From: Endozoicomonas sp. SCSIO W0465 | GTDB lineage: Bacteria; Pseudomonadota; Gammaproteobacteria; Pseudomonadales; Endozoicomonadaceae | DNA length: 64,000 bases | NCBI RefSeq assembly: GCF_023716865.1 | Contig: NZ_CP092417.1 | Span: 4,628,001-4,692,000, forward strand | Reading direction: 5' to 3' | In this document: positions 8,618 to 17,722 of the stretch, piece after piece | Layout: every line of letters starts with the position of its first letter | Numbering within the stretch: position 1 is the first letter of the stretch | Program-made: the position numbers and the translations under genes | Notes under the pieces: model-generated | Told to the model about the DNA's origin: nothing | The model's database searches: none | What the model saw: only the letters and a program-made list of their open reading frames with translations

Positions 8618-10783
8618 GTGCTTGACGAACCCCAGAAGAGAGCCATCCAGAAAGCGTACAGCGCTTTTCTGGAGAGTAAAAAACTAAAGGCCCGACCGGG
8701 GCAAAAGCAGATGATTGCCGAGATTGCCCGGGCACTTGGTGAGATCAAAACCGACAACGAAGGTCGCAGAATTTCCGACCCTTCCGTTACGGTTATTGAA
8801 GCCGGCACGGGCACCGGAAAAACGGTGGGTTATGTGCTGCCTGCCGTCGTTATGGCGCAGGCAGCGAAAAAGCGCCTGATCATTGCCACGGCCACCGTGA
8901 CCCTGCAGGAGCAGGTCATCAATAAAGATCTGCCGGACATCATGTTAAAAACCGGATTAAAGTTCTCGTATACCCTTGCCAAAGGCCGTGGGCGCTATGC
9001 CTGTCTGAGTAAACTGGACCGGCTGCTTCAGGAAGAGGAAGCAACCGCCTCATTAATGGATATGTTCGCCTACGATGGCTATACCCTGGAAAACGACCAG
9101 TCCTCCCAGGCGTTATACCAGAGCATGCTGGAGGCGTTTGCTGCCTCCAAATGGGAAGGAGACCGGGATAGCTGGCCTGATGCCCTGGAAGATCAACAGT
9201 GGCGAACCATCACCACCGATCATGCCCAATGCAGCGGGCGTCGCTGTGGTTATTTTCGACAGTGCCCATTCTATAAAGCACGGGGTGACCTGGAGCACGC
9301 CGATGTTGTGGTTGCCAACCACGATCTTGTGCTGGCCGATCTGGCATTGGGTGGCGGTGCGATTCTTCCGGAGCCCAAGGACGCTATCTACGTGTTTGAT
9401 GAAGGCCACCACCTGCCAGACAAAGCCATTGATCACTTTACCTGTCAGTCCAGAGTCAAGGGAACGGCGAGCTGGCTGGAAAAAGCCGGACGACATCTGC
9501 AGAAAACACTGACCCAGCAGACGCTGCCCGGAGAGCTCGGTGAATTGCTGGAGCGGATTCAGCCTGAGTTTGACTCCCTGGTGAATGCCCTGGGGCATGC
9601 CCGGGAGATGCTGCACAGCATTGCCCGGTTTGAGCCAAAGACGCAATTTACTCCTCAGGGTGAAAGTCAGGTTGCCTACTACCGCTTTCCGGAAGGTGTT
9701 GTGCCTGAACCCTTACGGCAGCAGGCTGAGCGATTGAAAGCCGGTTTCAGCAAATGCAGCGGTATACTGGAAAAGATGGCCAAAGCCCTGGACGATGCGA
9801 TGGACGGCGATGTCCCCGGTATAGATCGGTGGCAGGCGGAGCAGCTCTACCCTGAAATCGGTGGCATGCTGTCACGAATGGAGAGTCATTTTCAACTCTG
9901 GCTGACCTACACCATGAAAGATCCTGAGGGCGAACCTCCCAGTGCCCGCTGGTTGAAATGGAGCGAAGGCTCTTTTGGTGAAGAGCTGGAGATATTCAGC
10001 AGCCCGATCATGTCCTCCATGACGTTATGGCAGACCCTATGGAACCCTGCCCATGCCGCCATTGTCACTTCGGCTACGCTGGCAGCCCTGGGCAGTTTTG
10101 GCCGGTTCCAAATGCGTTCCGGCGTGCCAGCGGAGTCACGCTGTGTCGTAGTACCCAGTCCATTTCTGCATGGCGAGGCAGCGTCCCTGGTGATTCCGGC
10201 CATGGTGTCAGATCCACGGAATGCGGAAGCGCATACCGGTGAGATTATCGAACGATTGCCAGAGTTGCTTGCCGGTGATGATCGTCCAAGGGGAATGCTG
10301 GTCCTGTTTTCTTCTCGCCGACAGATGAAGGATGTCCATTTTGGTCTGGATGCCAGTTGGCAGGAGAAGATTCTGCTGCAAGATGATTATTCACGACAGG
10401 AACTGTTGAAAAAGCATCGTCAGCAGATTGATGATGGCAAGGTCAGCATCCTGTTTGGTCTTGCCAGTCTGGCAGAAGGGATTGACCTGCCCGGCCACTA
10501 CTGTGAACACGTGATGATTGCCAAGATTCCTTTTGCGGTACCTGATGATCCGGTAGAAGCTGCACTTTCAGAGTGGCTGGAAGCCCAGGGGCGCAATCCG
10601 TTTATGGAAATTACCGTACCGGATGCGGCGATCCGTCTTATACAGGCCTGCGGTCGTTTATTGCGGACAGAGCAGGATCGTGGCCGTATAACGATTATGG
10701 ACCGACGGCTGGTCACTGCCCGATATGGCCAGATGATCATGAACTCTCTGCCGCCGTTTAACCGGGTGATTGAGCGGGCCTGA
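8618..10783 (+). CDS. dinG: ATP-dependent 5'-3' DNA helicase DinG
   Basis: This is a superfamily 2, XPD-like iron-sulfur helicase that unwinds D-loops, R-loops and forked DNA during replication and repair. At 721 residues it matches E. coli DinG (716). Visible motifs: Walker A in EAGTGTGKT (residues about 66-74), the TATVTLQEQ motif Ia, a GRGRYAC cysteine followed by the CSGRRCGYFRQCPF cluster that together supply the four [4Fe-4S] ligands, the DEGH Walker B box, and the C-terminal SLAEGIDLPG and QACGRLLRTEQDRG motifs. I chose the GTG at 8618, as it gives the family-like N-terminus. The gene stands alone. LexA control is known in E. coli, but no LexA box was recognised here. Confidence 0.95.
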   Translation: MLDEPQKRAIQKAYSAFLESKKLKARPGQKQMIAEIARALGEIKTDNEGRRISDPSVTVIEAGTGTGKTVGYVLPAVVMAQAAKKRLIIATATVTLQEQVINKDLPDIMLKTGLKFSYTLAKGRGRYACLSKLDRLLQEEEATASLMDMFAYDGYTLENDQSSQALYQSMLEAFAASKWEGDRDSWPDALEDQQWRTITTDHAQCSGRRCGYFRQCPFYKARGDLEHADVVVANHDLVLADLALGGGAILPEPKDAIYVFDEGHHLPDKAIDHFTCQSRVKGTASWLEKAGRHLQKTLTQQTLPGELGELLERIQPEFDSLVNALGHAREMLHSIARFEPKTQFTPQGESQVAYYRFPEGVVPEPLRQQAERLKAGFSKCSGILEKMAKALDDAMDGDVPGIDRWQAEQLYPEIGGMLSRMESHFQLWLTYTMKDPEGEPPSARWLKWSEGSFGEELEIFSSPIMSSMTLWQTLWNPAHAAIVTSATLAALGSFGRFQMRSGVPAESRCVVVPSPFLHGEAASLVIPAMVSDPRNAEAHTGEIIERLPELLAGDDRPRGMLVLFSSRRQMKDVHFGLDASWQEKILLQDDYSRQELLKKHRQQIDDGKVSILFGLASLAEGIDLPGHYCEHVMIAKIPFAVPDDPVEAALSEWLEAQGRNPFMEITVPDAAIRLIQACGRLLRTEQDRGRITIMDRRLVTARYGQMIMNSLPPFNRVIERA

Positions 10784-10831
10784 GATCAATCGGCTGAACT
10801 AAGCAACTGTCTTTTAATAAGTTCCCGATTT

Positions 10832-10896
10832 CCGTTCACCCTGAAGCTTGTCGAAAGGTCGTGCCACCGAACTTCGACAAGCTTCAGTCCGAACGG
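10832..10896. repeat. REP-like palindrome after dinG
   Basis: A long imperfect hairpin is made of two arms: CCGTTC-ACC-CTGAAGCTTGTCGAA at the left and its mirror TTCGACAAGCTTCAG-TCC-GAACGG at the right. The inner 15-bp stem is perfect (10841-10855 with 10873-10887) and the outer 6 bp pair too. This closely resembles the dispersed CTTCGACAAGCTCAG-type extragenic palindromes common in proteobacteria. It lies between the 3' ends of dinG and the RING-ANK gene and may also act as a terminator. Confidence 0.7.
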
Positions 10897-10920
10897 AGTC
10901 AGACAATGAAAACAGGGAAG

Positions 10921-11757
10921 TTATTTCCAGACAACTCCTGAGTCTTGTGCTTCAAGAAGTAAGTCTTGTGCTTCAAGAAGTAGCCCACTTAACTTCGTTA
11001 GGAGCTTCGTTAGTAGCAACTCGACCACCTTGTCATGCCCATTCTTGGATGCCAACATCGCGGCATTACTGACCACAGCGGCACTGATGTTCACGCCCCT
11101 GTCGATCAGGAGCTCAATGACCTCACTGTGACCGTTCACGGATGCCAATATCAGCGCAGTGATGCCATTTTCCATGCAGGCATTGACGTCAGCATCCCCG
11201 TCGATCAAGAGCTTAATAACCTCCCTGTGACCGTTCATGGATGCCAACATCAGGGCAGTGCAGCCATTCAGATTATCGCCATTGCACAAGACAGCATTGA
11301 TGTCAGCGCCCCTTTCGATAAGGAACGCGACGAGCTCCCTGCGATCTTGCATAGATGCAAACATCAGGGCAGTGAAGCCATTCAGATCCCGGGCATTGAC
11401 GTCTGCACCTCTGTCAATCAGCTGCTTGAGGGCGATCAGATCACCATCATGGCAAGCACGGAATAACGCAGTATCAGGGATAGATCCGCCCGGATAAAAC
11501 TCGCCCATACTCTCAACCAATAAAGGCATAGGGTTTTGACGGCACACCACACAGTCGCGTGAACCGAGGGACTGTCCAGCGAAATGCTCCGAAAGACACT
11601 CCAGATCAAAGCGATGACCACATTGGGTTTTAACAACCGTAGGCACTACATCACGGCCAGCGAAATCATGTAAACAAATGAGACAAAATCGACTTCCTGT
11701 GTTGACAGGTCCGCTTCCATGGTAATGGGGGGAAGAGGAAAGGGTAGTGGTATCCAC
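10921..11757 (-). CDS. RING-finger plus ankyrin-repeat protein (putative host-directed E3 ubiquitin ligase)
   Basis: A 278-residue protein starting at GTG 11757 (AAGGA lies 9 nt upstream). Residues 25-72 form a RING-like zinc module: C25-x2-C28-x17-C46-x-H48-x2-D51-x2-C54-x14-C69-x2-C72, with the typical CGHRFDLECL core. The fifth ligand position is Asp51 instead of His/Cys. Asp can serve as a RING zinc ligand (a known case is at another position in Rbx1). Residues about 95-255 are four to five ankyrin repeats (RGADVNARDLNGFTALMFAS, NGCTALMLASMNGHREVIKLL and so on). RING E3 ligases recruit E2 enzymes and ankyrin repeats bind targets, so a secreted ubiquitin ligase effector is the natural inference. 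No secretion signal is evident. The gene stands next to the PPxY-ankyrin family, which suggests an effector island. The C-terminus carries a recent in-frame duplication. Confidence 0.8.
   Translation of the reverse strand: MDTTTLSSSPHYHGSGPVNTGSRFCLICLHDFAGRDVVPTVVKTQCGHRFDLECLSEHFAGQSLGSRDCVVCRQNPMPLLVESMGEFYPGGSIPDTALFRACHDGDLIALKQLIDRGADVNARDLNGFTALMFASMQDRRELVAFLIERGADINAVLCNGDNLNGCTALMLASMNGHREVIKLLIDGDADVNACMENGITALILASVNGHSEVIELLIDRGVNISAAVVSNAAMLASKNGHDKVVELLLTKLLTKLSGLLLEAQDLLLEAQDSGVVWK
10941..10982. repeat. 21-bp tandem duplication in the 3' end of the RING-ANK gene
   Basis: Two identical adjacent 21-bp units, 10941-10961 and 10962-10982, each containing CTTGTGCTTCAAGAAG, encode a repeated seven-residue LLLEAQD block near the protein's C-terminus. 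Perfect identity indicates a recent slip or duplication that keeps the reading frame. Confidence 0.85.
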
Positions 11758-12204
11758 AGCAAAATATCCTTAATTGGTTAATGTGTCGATTGGTTAGAGT
11801 AAAAAAATAAACCTTAGTTCAATCTAAAAAGGGTCTGCTGATACCGTGACGGGCCAGCAATGGAAATTTTTTATAAGTATCAAAGATCTTATATAGTGCC
11901 CGTCAGAAAACCCATAAATAATCCGACTCAACAGGCACTGAAATTTTTTATTGAAAACAAAACAGGTCGATCGTACCAGCTGCCTCCCAGTGACTCCCGA
12001 CGAATACACGTCATAAGGCCTAACCCGAAAACCGGTGTATACATAAATTCTGATAACGTAAAAAGGCCTCAGCTTGCCCTGTTATAGGAAACAACTATCA
12101 CTACCCTGAAAAGTTCTGACTATCTTGCTAAATCAAGACGTGTCAAAAGCTACCTTCTGTGCTGCAGCCCCTTGATTTTTTGGCTGGCTGTGGGCGTGTA
12201 TGTG

Positions 12205-13356
12205 TTACGCTCTACTTGCTAACACTTCCTCATAACTTGGGGGAGCGCCAGTTGTCACTCTGAAGATGACTTCTTCAACTTTATCGTTCAAGGCATCAAT
12301 ATCATCTGGTCCATTATGATGAGGTCTCTCGGCAATCCAACTGTTGACAGAGTAATAAAGGCTGAGAAAATTCTCTTTAAATGCTGAGTTTTCGGATTGC
12401 CGCAGATGCTGACAAAACAATTCAGATTTGCACATCTTTTCCAGCAGAGTTGCTTTAAAAGTATTAGCAAGACCTTGTGATAGCTTCTTACAAACAATGG
12501 TCAACAGGTTTTCAGCTTCATCACTGCCGGGGGCGCCGGGATCCAGGCGATGGTCACTAAGAAGATGTTCTATTAAAGCCTGATTGTTAAACAAAATGGC
12601 CTGACCAAGGAGACTAATACTGATCATTCGATTCCGATCCTCAAATGTCTCAGTTACCATCCGGTGGGATAATACCGAGGGAAAAAGATCCTTAACTTCT
12701 ATACTACAATTAAAATCAAAATCAGTTTTCATATTGACATCAGTTCTACGGTCTTTTACTAACAGCAAACACATTTCTGACACATCATTAAATGACCTCG
12801 CATCTATATTTAAAAGTTCTAAATATGTCGTTTTTTTTAAATATTTAACATTGTAAAAACTAACTATTTCATTAGGATTTATTTTTTCAAAGTGAAGTAA
12901 TATTTTCAGTGCTTGTTCAGTACAGTAAAGAATTGGGAGCTCAGAGATTATTGCAAATTTTCTTTTAAAGAAGCTATAGCGATTTGAATCAACATAGCTA
13001 GAGATATCATCTGCATTTGCCCCAAGTTTTAGCAACGCCTCTAACGCTTTCGGCTGATTATGTTTGAGGGCTTTCATTAAAGGGGTTTGATTTCTTGACT
13101 TACTCCGTATTTCAGTATTTGGAGAAATAAAATTCACTATACGATTAATCAATTCTACATCACCCGTCTTTGATGCTCTTATCAAAGCTGATTCGCAGCC
13201 CTTTGTATGCAAGGTTACAAGGTTGATTGCATGTTGCCAGGAGGAGCAGCTGCGTCCCATAGCCACCAATTGACTTTGTTCATCAGTTGTTGGTTGACCG
13301 CCGGATGCACCAGCGTTTGAGGTACTGGTTACAGTAGCGCTGCGTTCAATATTCAT
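12205..13356 (-). CDS. Ankyrin-like effector candidate with C-terminal PPSY motif, copy 1
   Basis: A 383-residue cytosolic-looking protein. Residues 1-40 are Ser/Thr/Gly rich and probably disordered. About 55-120 hold ankyrin-type repeats (ESALIRASKTGDVELINRI, NQTPLMKALKHNQPKALEALL), and a second helical repeat region lies at about 235-290 (SLLGQAILFNNQALIEHLL). The extreme C-terminus ends APPSYEEVLASRA, with PPSY at 372-375. PPxY is the ligand for WW domains, notably those of eukaryotic Nedd4-family ubiquitin ligases. From memory, APPSYEE also occurs in the human LITAF N-terminus. Bacteria rarely have WW domains, so a host target is inferred. Two further copies lie upstream on the same strand. 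The N- and C-terminal thirds are nearly identical between copies, and the middle (about 118-210) diverges. No signal peptide is seen. Confidence 0.75.
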   Translation of the reverse strand: MNIERSATVTSTSNAGASGGQPTTDEQSQLVAMGRSCSSWQHAINLVTLHTKGCESALIRASKTGDVELINRIVNFISPNTEIRSKSRNQTPLMKALKHNQPKALEALLKLGANADDISSYVDSNRYSFFKRKFAIISELPILYCTEQALKILLHFEKINPNEIVSFYNVKYLKKTTYLELLNIDARSFNDVSEMCLLLVKDRRTDVNMKTDFDFNCSIEVKDLFPSVLSHRMVTETFEDRNRMISISLLGQAILFNNQALIEHLLSDHRLDPGAPGSDEAENLLTIVCKKLSQGLANTFKATLLEKMCKSELFCQHLRQSENSAFKENFLSLYYSVNSWIAERPHHNGPDDIDALNDKVEEVIFRVTTGAPPSYEEVLASRA

Positions 13357-13470
13357 CGTCTATTCCCCAACAGTAAGTTTGATGGTTACAGGCCGACCTC
13401 CATATGACTAAGAAACTGACATCACATAATTATTTAATCATGTTGTTTTTTTTGGCTCAGAGTGCACTAT

Positions 13471-13682
13471 TACAGAAAAGCGCTAATATCCATACAACCA
13501 GACCCCTCGTTCCCATGCTCTGCGTGGGAATGCATACCGGAGCCAGCCAGATGCAAAACAATCTATTTATGCCCGGAATCATGAGAATTTAATGGAGAAC
13601 CACAGTTCCTCAGAGGCTCAGTATGCATTTCCACGGTGGACCGTGGGAACGAGTTGCTTGTGTACGTATAACAACGCTTGGC
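13471..13682. mobile_element. 212-bp MITE-like insertion upstream of PPxY copy 1
   Basis: The element is flanked by an 8-bp direct repeat TGCACTAT (13463-13470 and 13683-13690). Its ends are imperfect inverted repeats (AGCGCTAATATCCATACA versus the complement of TGTACGTATAACAACGCT). It contains an inner CTCGTTCCCA / TGGGAACGAG hairpin repeat (13506-13653). Unit 3 of the array has the equivalent unfilled site. It encodes nothing recognisable. Confidence 0.6.
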
Positions 13683-14073
13683 TGCACTATATGCCTAAAA
13701 GGAAAGGCCTGTTTCTTACGATTAAGACTTATTTCTCATTTAAAAGTTCAAATTTGGTGTTAATCAGTGTCTGTCAGAAAACCCATGAATAATCCGACTC
13801 AACAGGCACTGACAATTTTTTTGAAAACAAAACAGGTCGATCGTACCAGCTGCCTCCCAGTGACTCCCGACGAATACACGTCATAAGGCCTAACCCGAAA
13901 ACCGGTGTATACATAAATTCTGATAACGTAAAAAGGCCACAGCTTGCCCTGTTATAGGAAACAACTATCACTACCCTGAAAAGTTCTGACTATCTTGCTA
14001 AATCAAGATGTGTCAAAAGCTATCTTCTGTGCTGCAGCCCCTTGATTTTTGGCTGGCTGTGGGCGTGTAAGTG

Positions 14074-14885
14074 TTACGTTCTACTTGCTAACACTTCCTG
14101 GTAACTTGGGGGAGCGCCAGTTGTCACCCTGAAGATGACTTCTTCAACTTTATCGTTAAGGGTATCAATATCATCTGGTCCATTATAATGAGGTCTCTCG
14201 GCAATCCAACTGTTGACAGAGTAATAAAGGCTGAGAAAATTCTCTTTAAATGCTGAGTTTTCGGATTGCCGCAGATGCTGACAAAACAATTCAGATTTGC
14301 ACATCTTTTCCAGCAGAGTTGCTTTAAAAGTATTAGCAAGACCTTGTGATAGCTTCTTACAAACAATGGTCAACAGGTTTTCAGCTTCATCACTGCCGGG
14401 GGCGCCGGGATCCAGGCGATAGTCACTAAGAAGATGTTCAGTCAAAGCCTTATTGTTAAACAAAATGGCCTGACCAAGGAGGCTAACACTGATTGTTTGA
14501 TTCCGATCCTCAAATGTCTCAGTTACCATCCGGTGGGATAATACTGAAGGAAAAACATCCTTAACTTTTATACTACAATTAAAATCAAAATCAGTTTTCA
14601 TATTGACGTCAGTTCTGCGGTCTTTTACTAACAGCAAACACATTTCTGATGCTTCACTAATTGACCTCGCTTCTAAATTTAAAAACTCCAGGTATGTCGC
14701 TTTTTGAAAATATTTAATTGTGTAATAATCTAATGTTTCATTAGGATTTATTTTTTCAAATTGAAGCAATATTTTCAGTGTTTGTTCAGTACAGTAACCA
14801 ATTGGGGTTGCAGAAATTAGTCTAAATTTTCCTTTAGAGAAGCTAGAGCGATTCGGATCAACAAGACTGGTGATCTCATCTGTAT
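14074..14885 (-). pseudogene. PPxY-ankyrin copy 2, 3' part (interrupted by IS)
   Basis: This is the C-terminal 270 codons of the second family member, ending APPSYQEVLASRT. The frame is open from the IS junction at 14885, although the first usable ATG within the fragment is at 14769. It is followed upstream by an ISKra4-family element (target duplication ATCTGTAT). The 40-bp remnant 16501-16540 between IS and MITE and the 5' part at 16708-17007 complete the gene. 812 + 40 + 300 bp equals 1152 bp, the same length as the intact copies, and the joined reading frame has no stop. The PPSY motif is kept. Confidence 0.85.
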
Positions 14886-16492
14886 GGGTGAAAGTCTCAT
14901 ATTGATCACACCCACAGGCCTTGAGCTACAGCAAACAGACGTAACACCAAATTTTTCAACCTGAATGGAGAGCAGCCAAACACAGCTATGATTCTAACAG
15001 CAAACAAAGAGTCAACTGTGAGAGGCCGCTCCGATGGAAGTATGTCAGCCACTAACCAAAGTCGCCAATGATTCCTGTCCTGCTATTGACCAACTGCAGC
15101 AAAAACTGACCCTCCTTCGTCAGTCCAATAATCCAATCCAGCATTTTGAGGATCATGAAAACGAGATTCACTCCCTCTTTATTCAGGCGGAGCGAGAAAT
15201 ACTGGCAGAAGAACTGCAAAAATTAGACATCAATAAAGCTTCTATCGAAGTGAATGGGGTCGTGTATCACCAGGCATTACGCAGCTATCAAACCTACCAG
15301 TCAGCAGCAGGACCTGTCCGGGTATTGCGCAGCCTCTACCGCAATGCGGGGATAAGTGCATTGTCCCTTTAGAGCTCAAGGCTGGCGTTGTAGAAGGCTA
15401 CTGGTTACCAAAGGCTGCGAAGCAAGCAGCATGGATGGTTGCCCAGTTGCCGCCCGCGGACGTAAAAAGCTTACTCGATCTAATGGGGAATATGTCACCC
15501 TCAACCAGCTCTCTGGCACGTCTTCCCAAAAAACTCAACGAACAATGGGAGCAGCACCTTGACCCTTTCGAGACCCTTCTCGCGGAGAATCTCACAGTAC
15601 CGCCTGACGCGGTGACGGTAGCTGCTTCCCTTGACGGTGTGATGCTACCAATGAAAGACGGCAAGCGTCAGGAGAAACGTGAAAAGAGTGTTGCTGATGG
15701 CAAACGTACCCGAGGGCCAGCAGGTTGTCAGGAGGCCAGTTGTGGAACACTGTCGTTTTACGATGACCAGGGAGATCGCCTCTCTACGATCAGGATGGGA
15801 CGAATGCCTGAAAGCAAGAAAGCGACATTGAAAAAATCCCTTTCAAACCTTCTGGATAAGGTGCTTCAGCAAAAGCCAAATCTGACTCTGGTCAAAGTGG
15901 CAGATGGAGCCCGGGACAATTGGACATACTTCACCAAAGAGCTACCGGAGGGAGAAGAAATTGTTGATTATTACCATGCGGCAGAACACCTGAAGAAGGC
16001 ATTTGACCTGGCTTACGGTGAAAATAGCGCGAAGTCCAAAGAGAAATTCAGCACCTACCGACATATCCTGAAGGAGGAGCCGGGTGGGGTTGAAAAAATA
16101 ATCAAGGCACTGGCTTACCAGCATAGCAAGCATCCCCGCCGATCGAAATTAAAGACAGAGTTAAAGTACTTCAGAAAAAACCGGTTACGGATGAATTATG
16201 CAGAACACCTGTCGCGCAACCTGCCCATAGGCTCAGGGGTCATTGAGGCGTCCTGTAAAACGCTGGTTACACAGCGAATGAAGTGTTCGGGAATGCGTTG
16301 GCGGTGTCCCGGGGGGCAAGGCATTCTGACACTCAGGTCACTAATTCAAAGTGGTTGGTTCGACTGTGGCTGGATGCTGCTGTCGGTAACGTACCGGGCC
16401 AAGGTAAATATGGTCAGTGATAATGTGATTCCATTTTCATCAGGGAAGGGTAATATTGAACGTTAGTACTCATCAATATGAGACTTTCACCC
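14886..16492. mobile_element. ISKra4-family insertion sequence (1607 bp)
   Basis: The ends are inverted repeats: left GGGTGAAAGTCTCATATTGA (from 14886), with the exact complement ending at 16492. The element is flanked by an 8-bp target duplication ATCTGTAT (14878-14885 and 16493-16500). It carries one transposase gene on the plus strand, inside PPxY-ankyrin copy 2 and antisense to it. The intact ends and perfect target duplication indicate a recent insertion. Confidence 0.92.
15034..16466 (+). pseudogene. ISKra4-family transposase, frameshifted
   Basis: The first frame runs from 15034 to 15372 (112 residues). The rest is in another frame: it can be read through LELKAGVVEGYWLPKAAKQ before the ATG at 15435 and ends at 16466. 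The break is at a GGGG run (15348-15351). One additional G would restore the expected RNAGDKCIVPLEL. Family features in the second frame include a DYYHAAEHL motif and the C-terminal GSGVIEASCKTLVTQRMK followed by GMRWRCPGGQ. The gene is therefore probably inactive by a 1-bp deletion, unless -1 frameshifting on the G run is used; ISKra4 transposases are normally one frame. Confidence 0.85.
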
Positions 16493-16540
16493 ATCTGTAT
16501 TTGCTCCAAGATTTAGCAATGCCTCTAATGCTTTCGGTTG

Positions 16541-16701
16541 AGGCTCTTTTCGGGTTACAGACTGCTCTGCAATGAAAATTGGCCAAAGGCCTTGATATAC
16601 AATGCCTTCAGGAAACTGCTGGCTAAATATTGCCAAGCCCTGCCACAGGAGGATTCCAGCCTGATTTATGAAATCAGCAGTCTGCAATACGAAAAGAGCC
16701 T
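16541..16701. mobile_element. 161-bp MITE inside PPxY-ankyrin copy 2
   Basis: The terminal inverted repeats start AGGCTCTTTTCG at the left and match the complement of the right end (CGAAAAGAGCCT); about 23 of 26 positions pair as far as CAGACTGCT. The element is flanked by the 6-bp direct repeat CGGTTG (16535-16540 and 16702-16707). It is too small to encode a transposase. Its removal with one CGGTTG restores the frame of the host gene. The parent element is not in this window. Confidence 0.85.
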
Positions 16702-16707
16702 CGGTTG

Positions 16708-17007
16708 ATTATGTTTGAGGGCTTTCATTAAAGGGGTTTGATTTCTTGACTTACTCCGTATTTCAGTATTTGGAGAAATAAAATTCACTATACGATTAAT
16801 CAATTCTACATCACCCGTCTTTGATGCTCTTATCAAAGCTGATTCGCAGCCTTTTGTATGCAGGGTTACAAGGTTGATTGCATGTTGCCAGGAGGAGCAG
16901 CTGCGTCCCATAGCCACCAATTGACTTTGTTCATCAGTTGCTGGTTGACCGCCGGATGCACCAGCGTTTGAGGTACTGGTTACAGTAGCGCTGCGTTCAA
17001 TATTCAT
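16708..17007 (-). pseudogene. PPxY-ankyrin copy 2, 5' part
   Basis: This is the first 100 codons of copy 2 (MNIERSATVTSTSNAG onward), differing from copy 1 by a single residue in this stretch (Ala for Thr at about residue 23). It reads KHNQP up to the MITE, then out of homology, and stops at about 16666. It belongs to the split gene continued at 16501-16540 and 14074-14885. Confidence 0.85.
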
Positions 17008-17120
17008 CGTCTATTCCCCAACAGTAAGTTTGATGGTTACAGGCCGACCTCCATATGACTAAGAAACTGACATCACATAATTATTTAATCATGTTGTTTT
17101 TTTGGCTCAGAGTGCACTAT

Positions 17121-17331
17121 TACAGAAAAGCGCTAATATCCATACAATCAGACCCCTCGTTCCCATGCTCTGCGTGGGAATGCATACCGGAGCCAGCCAG
17201 ATGCATAACAATCTATTTATGCCCGGAATCATGAGAGTTTAATGAAGACCCACATTTCCTCAGAGGCCCAGTATGATTCCCTCGGGGGACCGTGGGAACG
17301 AGTTGTTTGTGTACGTATAACAACGCTTGGT
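17121..17331. mobile_element. 211-bp MITE-like insertion upstream of PPxY copy 2
   Basis: This is the second copy of the element at 13471-13682, again between TGCACTAT repeats (17113-17120 and 17332-17339). It occupies the same place in the tandem unit, so the insertion predates the duplication that separated units 1 and 2. A hairpin repeat CTCGTTCCCA / TGGGAACGAG is kept. Confidence 0.6.
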
Positions 17332-17722
17332 TGCACTATACGCCTAAAAGGAAAGGCCTGTTTCTTACGATTAAGACTTATTTCTCATTTAAAAGTTCAA
17401 ATTTGGTGTTAATCAGTGTTTGTCAGAAAACCCATGAATAATCCGCCTCAACAGGCACTGACAATTTTTTTGAAAACAAAACAGCTCACTCATGCCAGTC
17501 GCCTCCCAGTAACTCCCGACGAATACACGTCAGAAGGCCTAACCTGAAAACCGGTGTATACATAAATTCTGATAACGTAAAAAGGCCGCAGCTTGCCCTG
17601 TTATGGGAAACAACTATCACTACCCTGAAAAGTTCTGACTATCTTGCTAAATCAAGACGTGTCAAAAGCTATCTTCTGTGCTGCAGCCCCTTGATTTTTG
17701 GCTGACTGTGGGCGTGTAAGTG

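Noticed and set aside
11860..12087. 75-codon frame downstream of PPxY copy 1
   Set aside because: Lies in the repeated 3' flank. The corresponding stretch in units 2 and 3 does not keep the same frame (indels near AATTTTTTT), so it is not conserved as coding.
13506..13653. Hairpin repeats considered as CRISPR-like array
   Set aside because: Only two widely spaced copies in duplicated units, no regular spacers, no cas genes.
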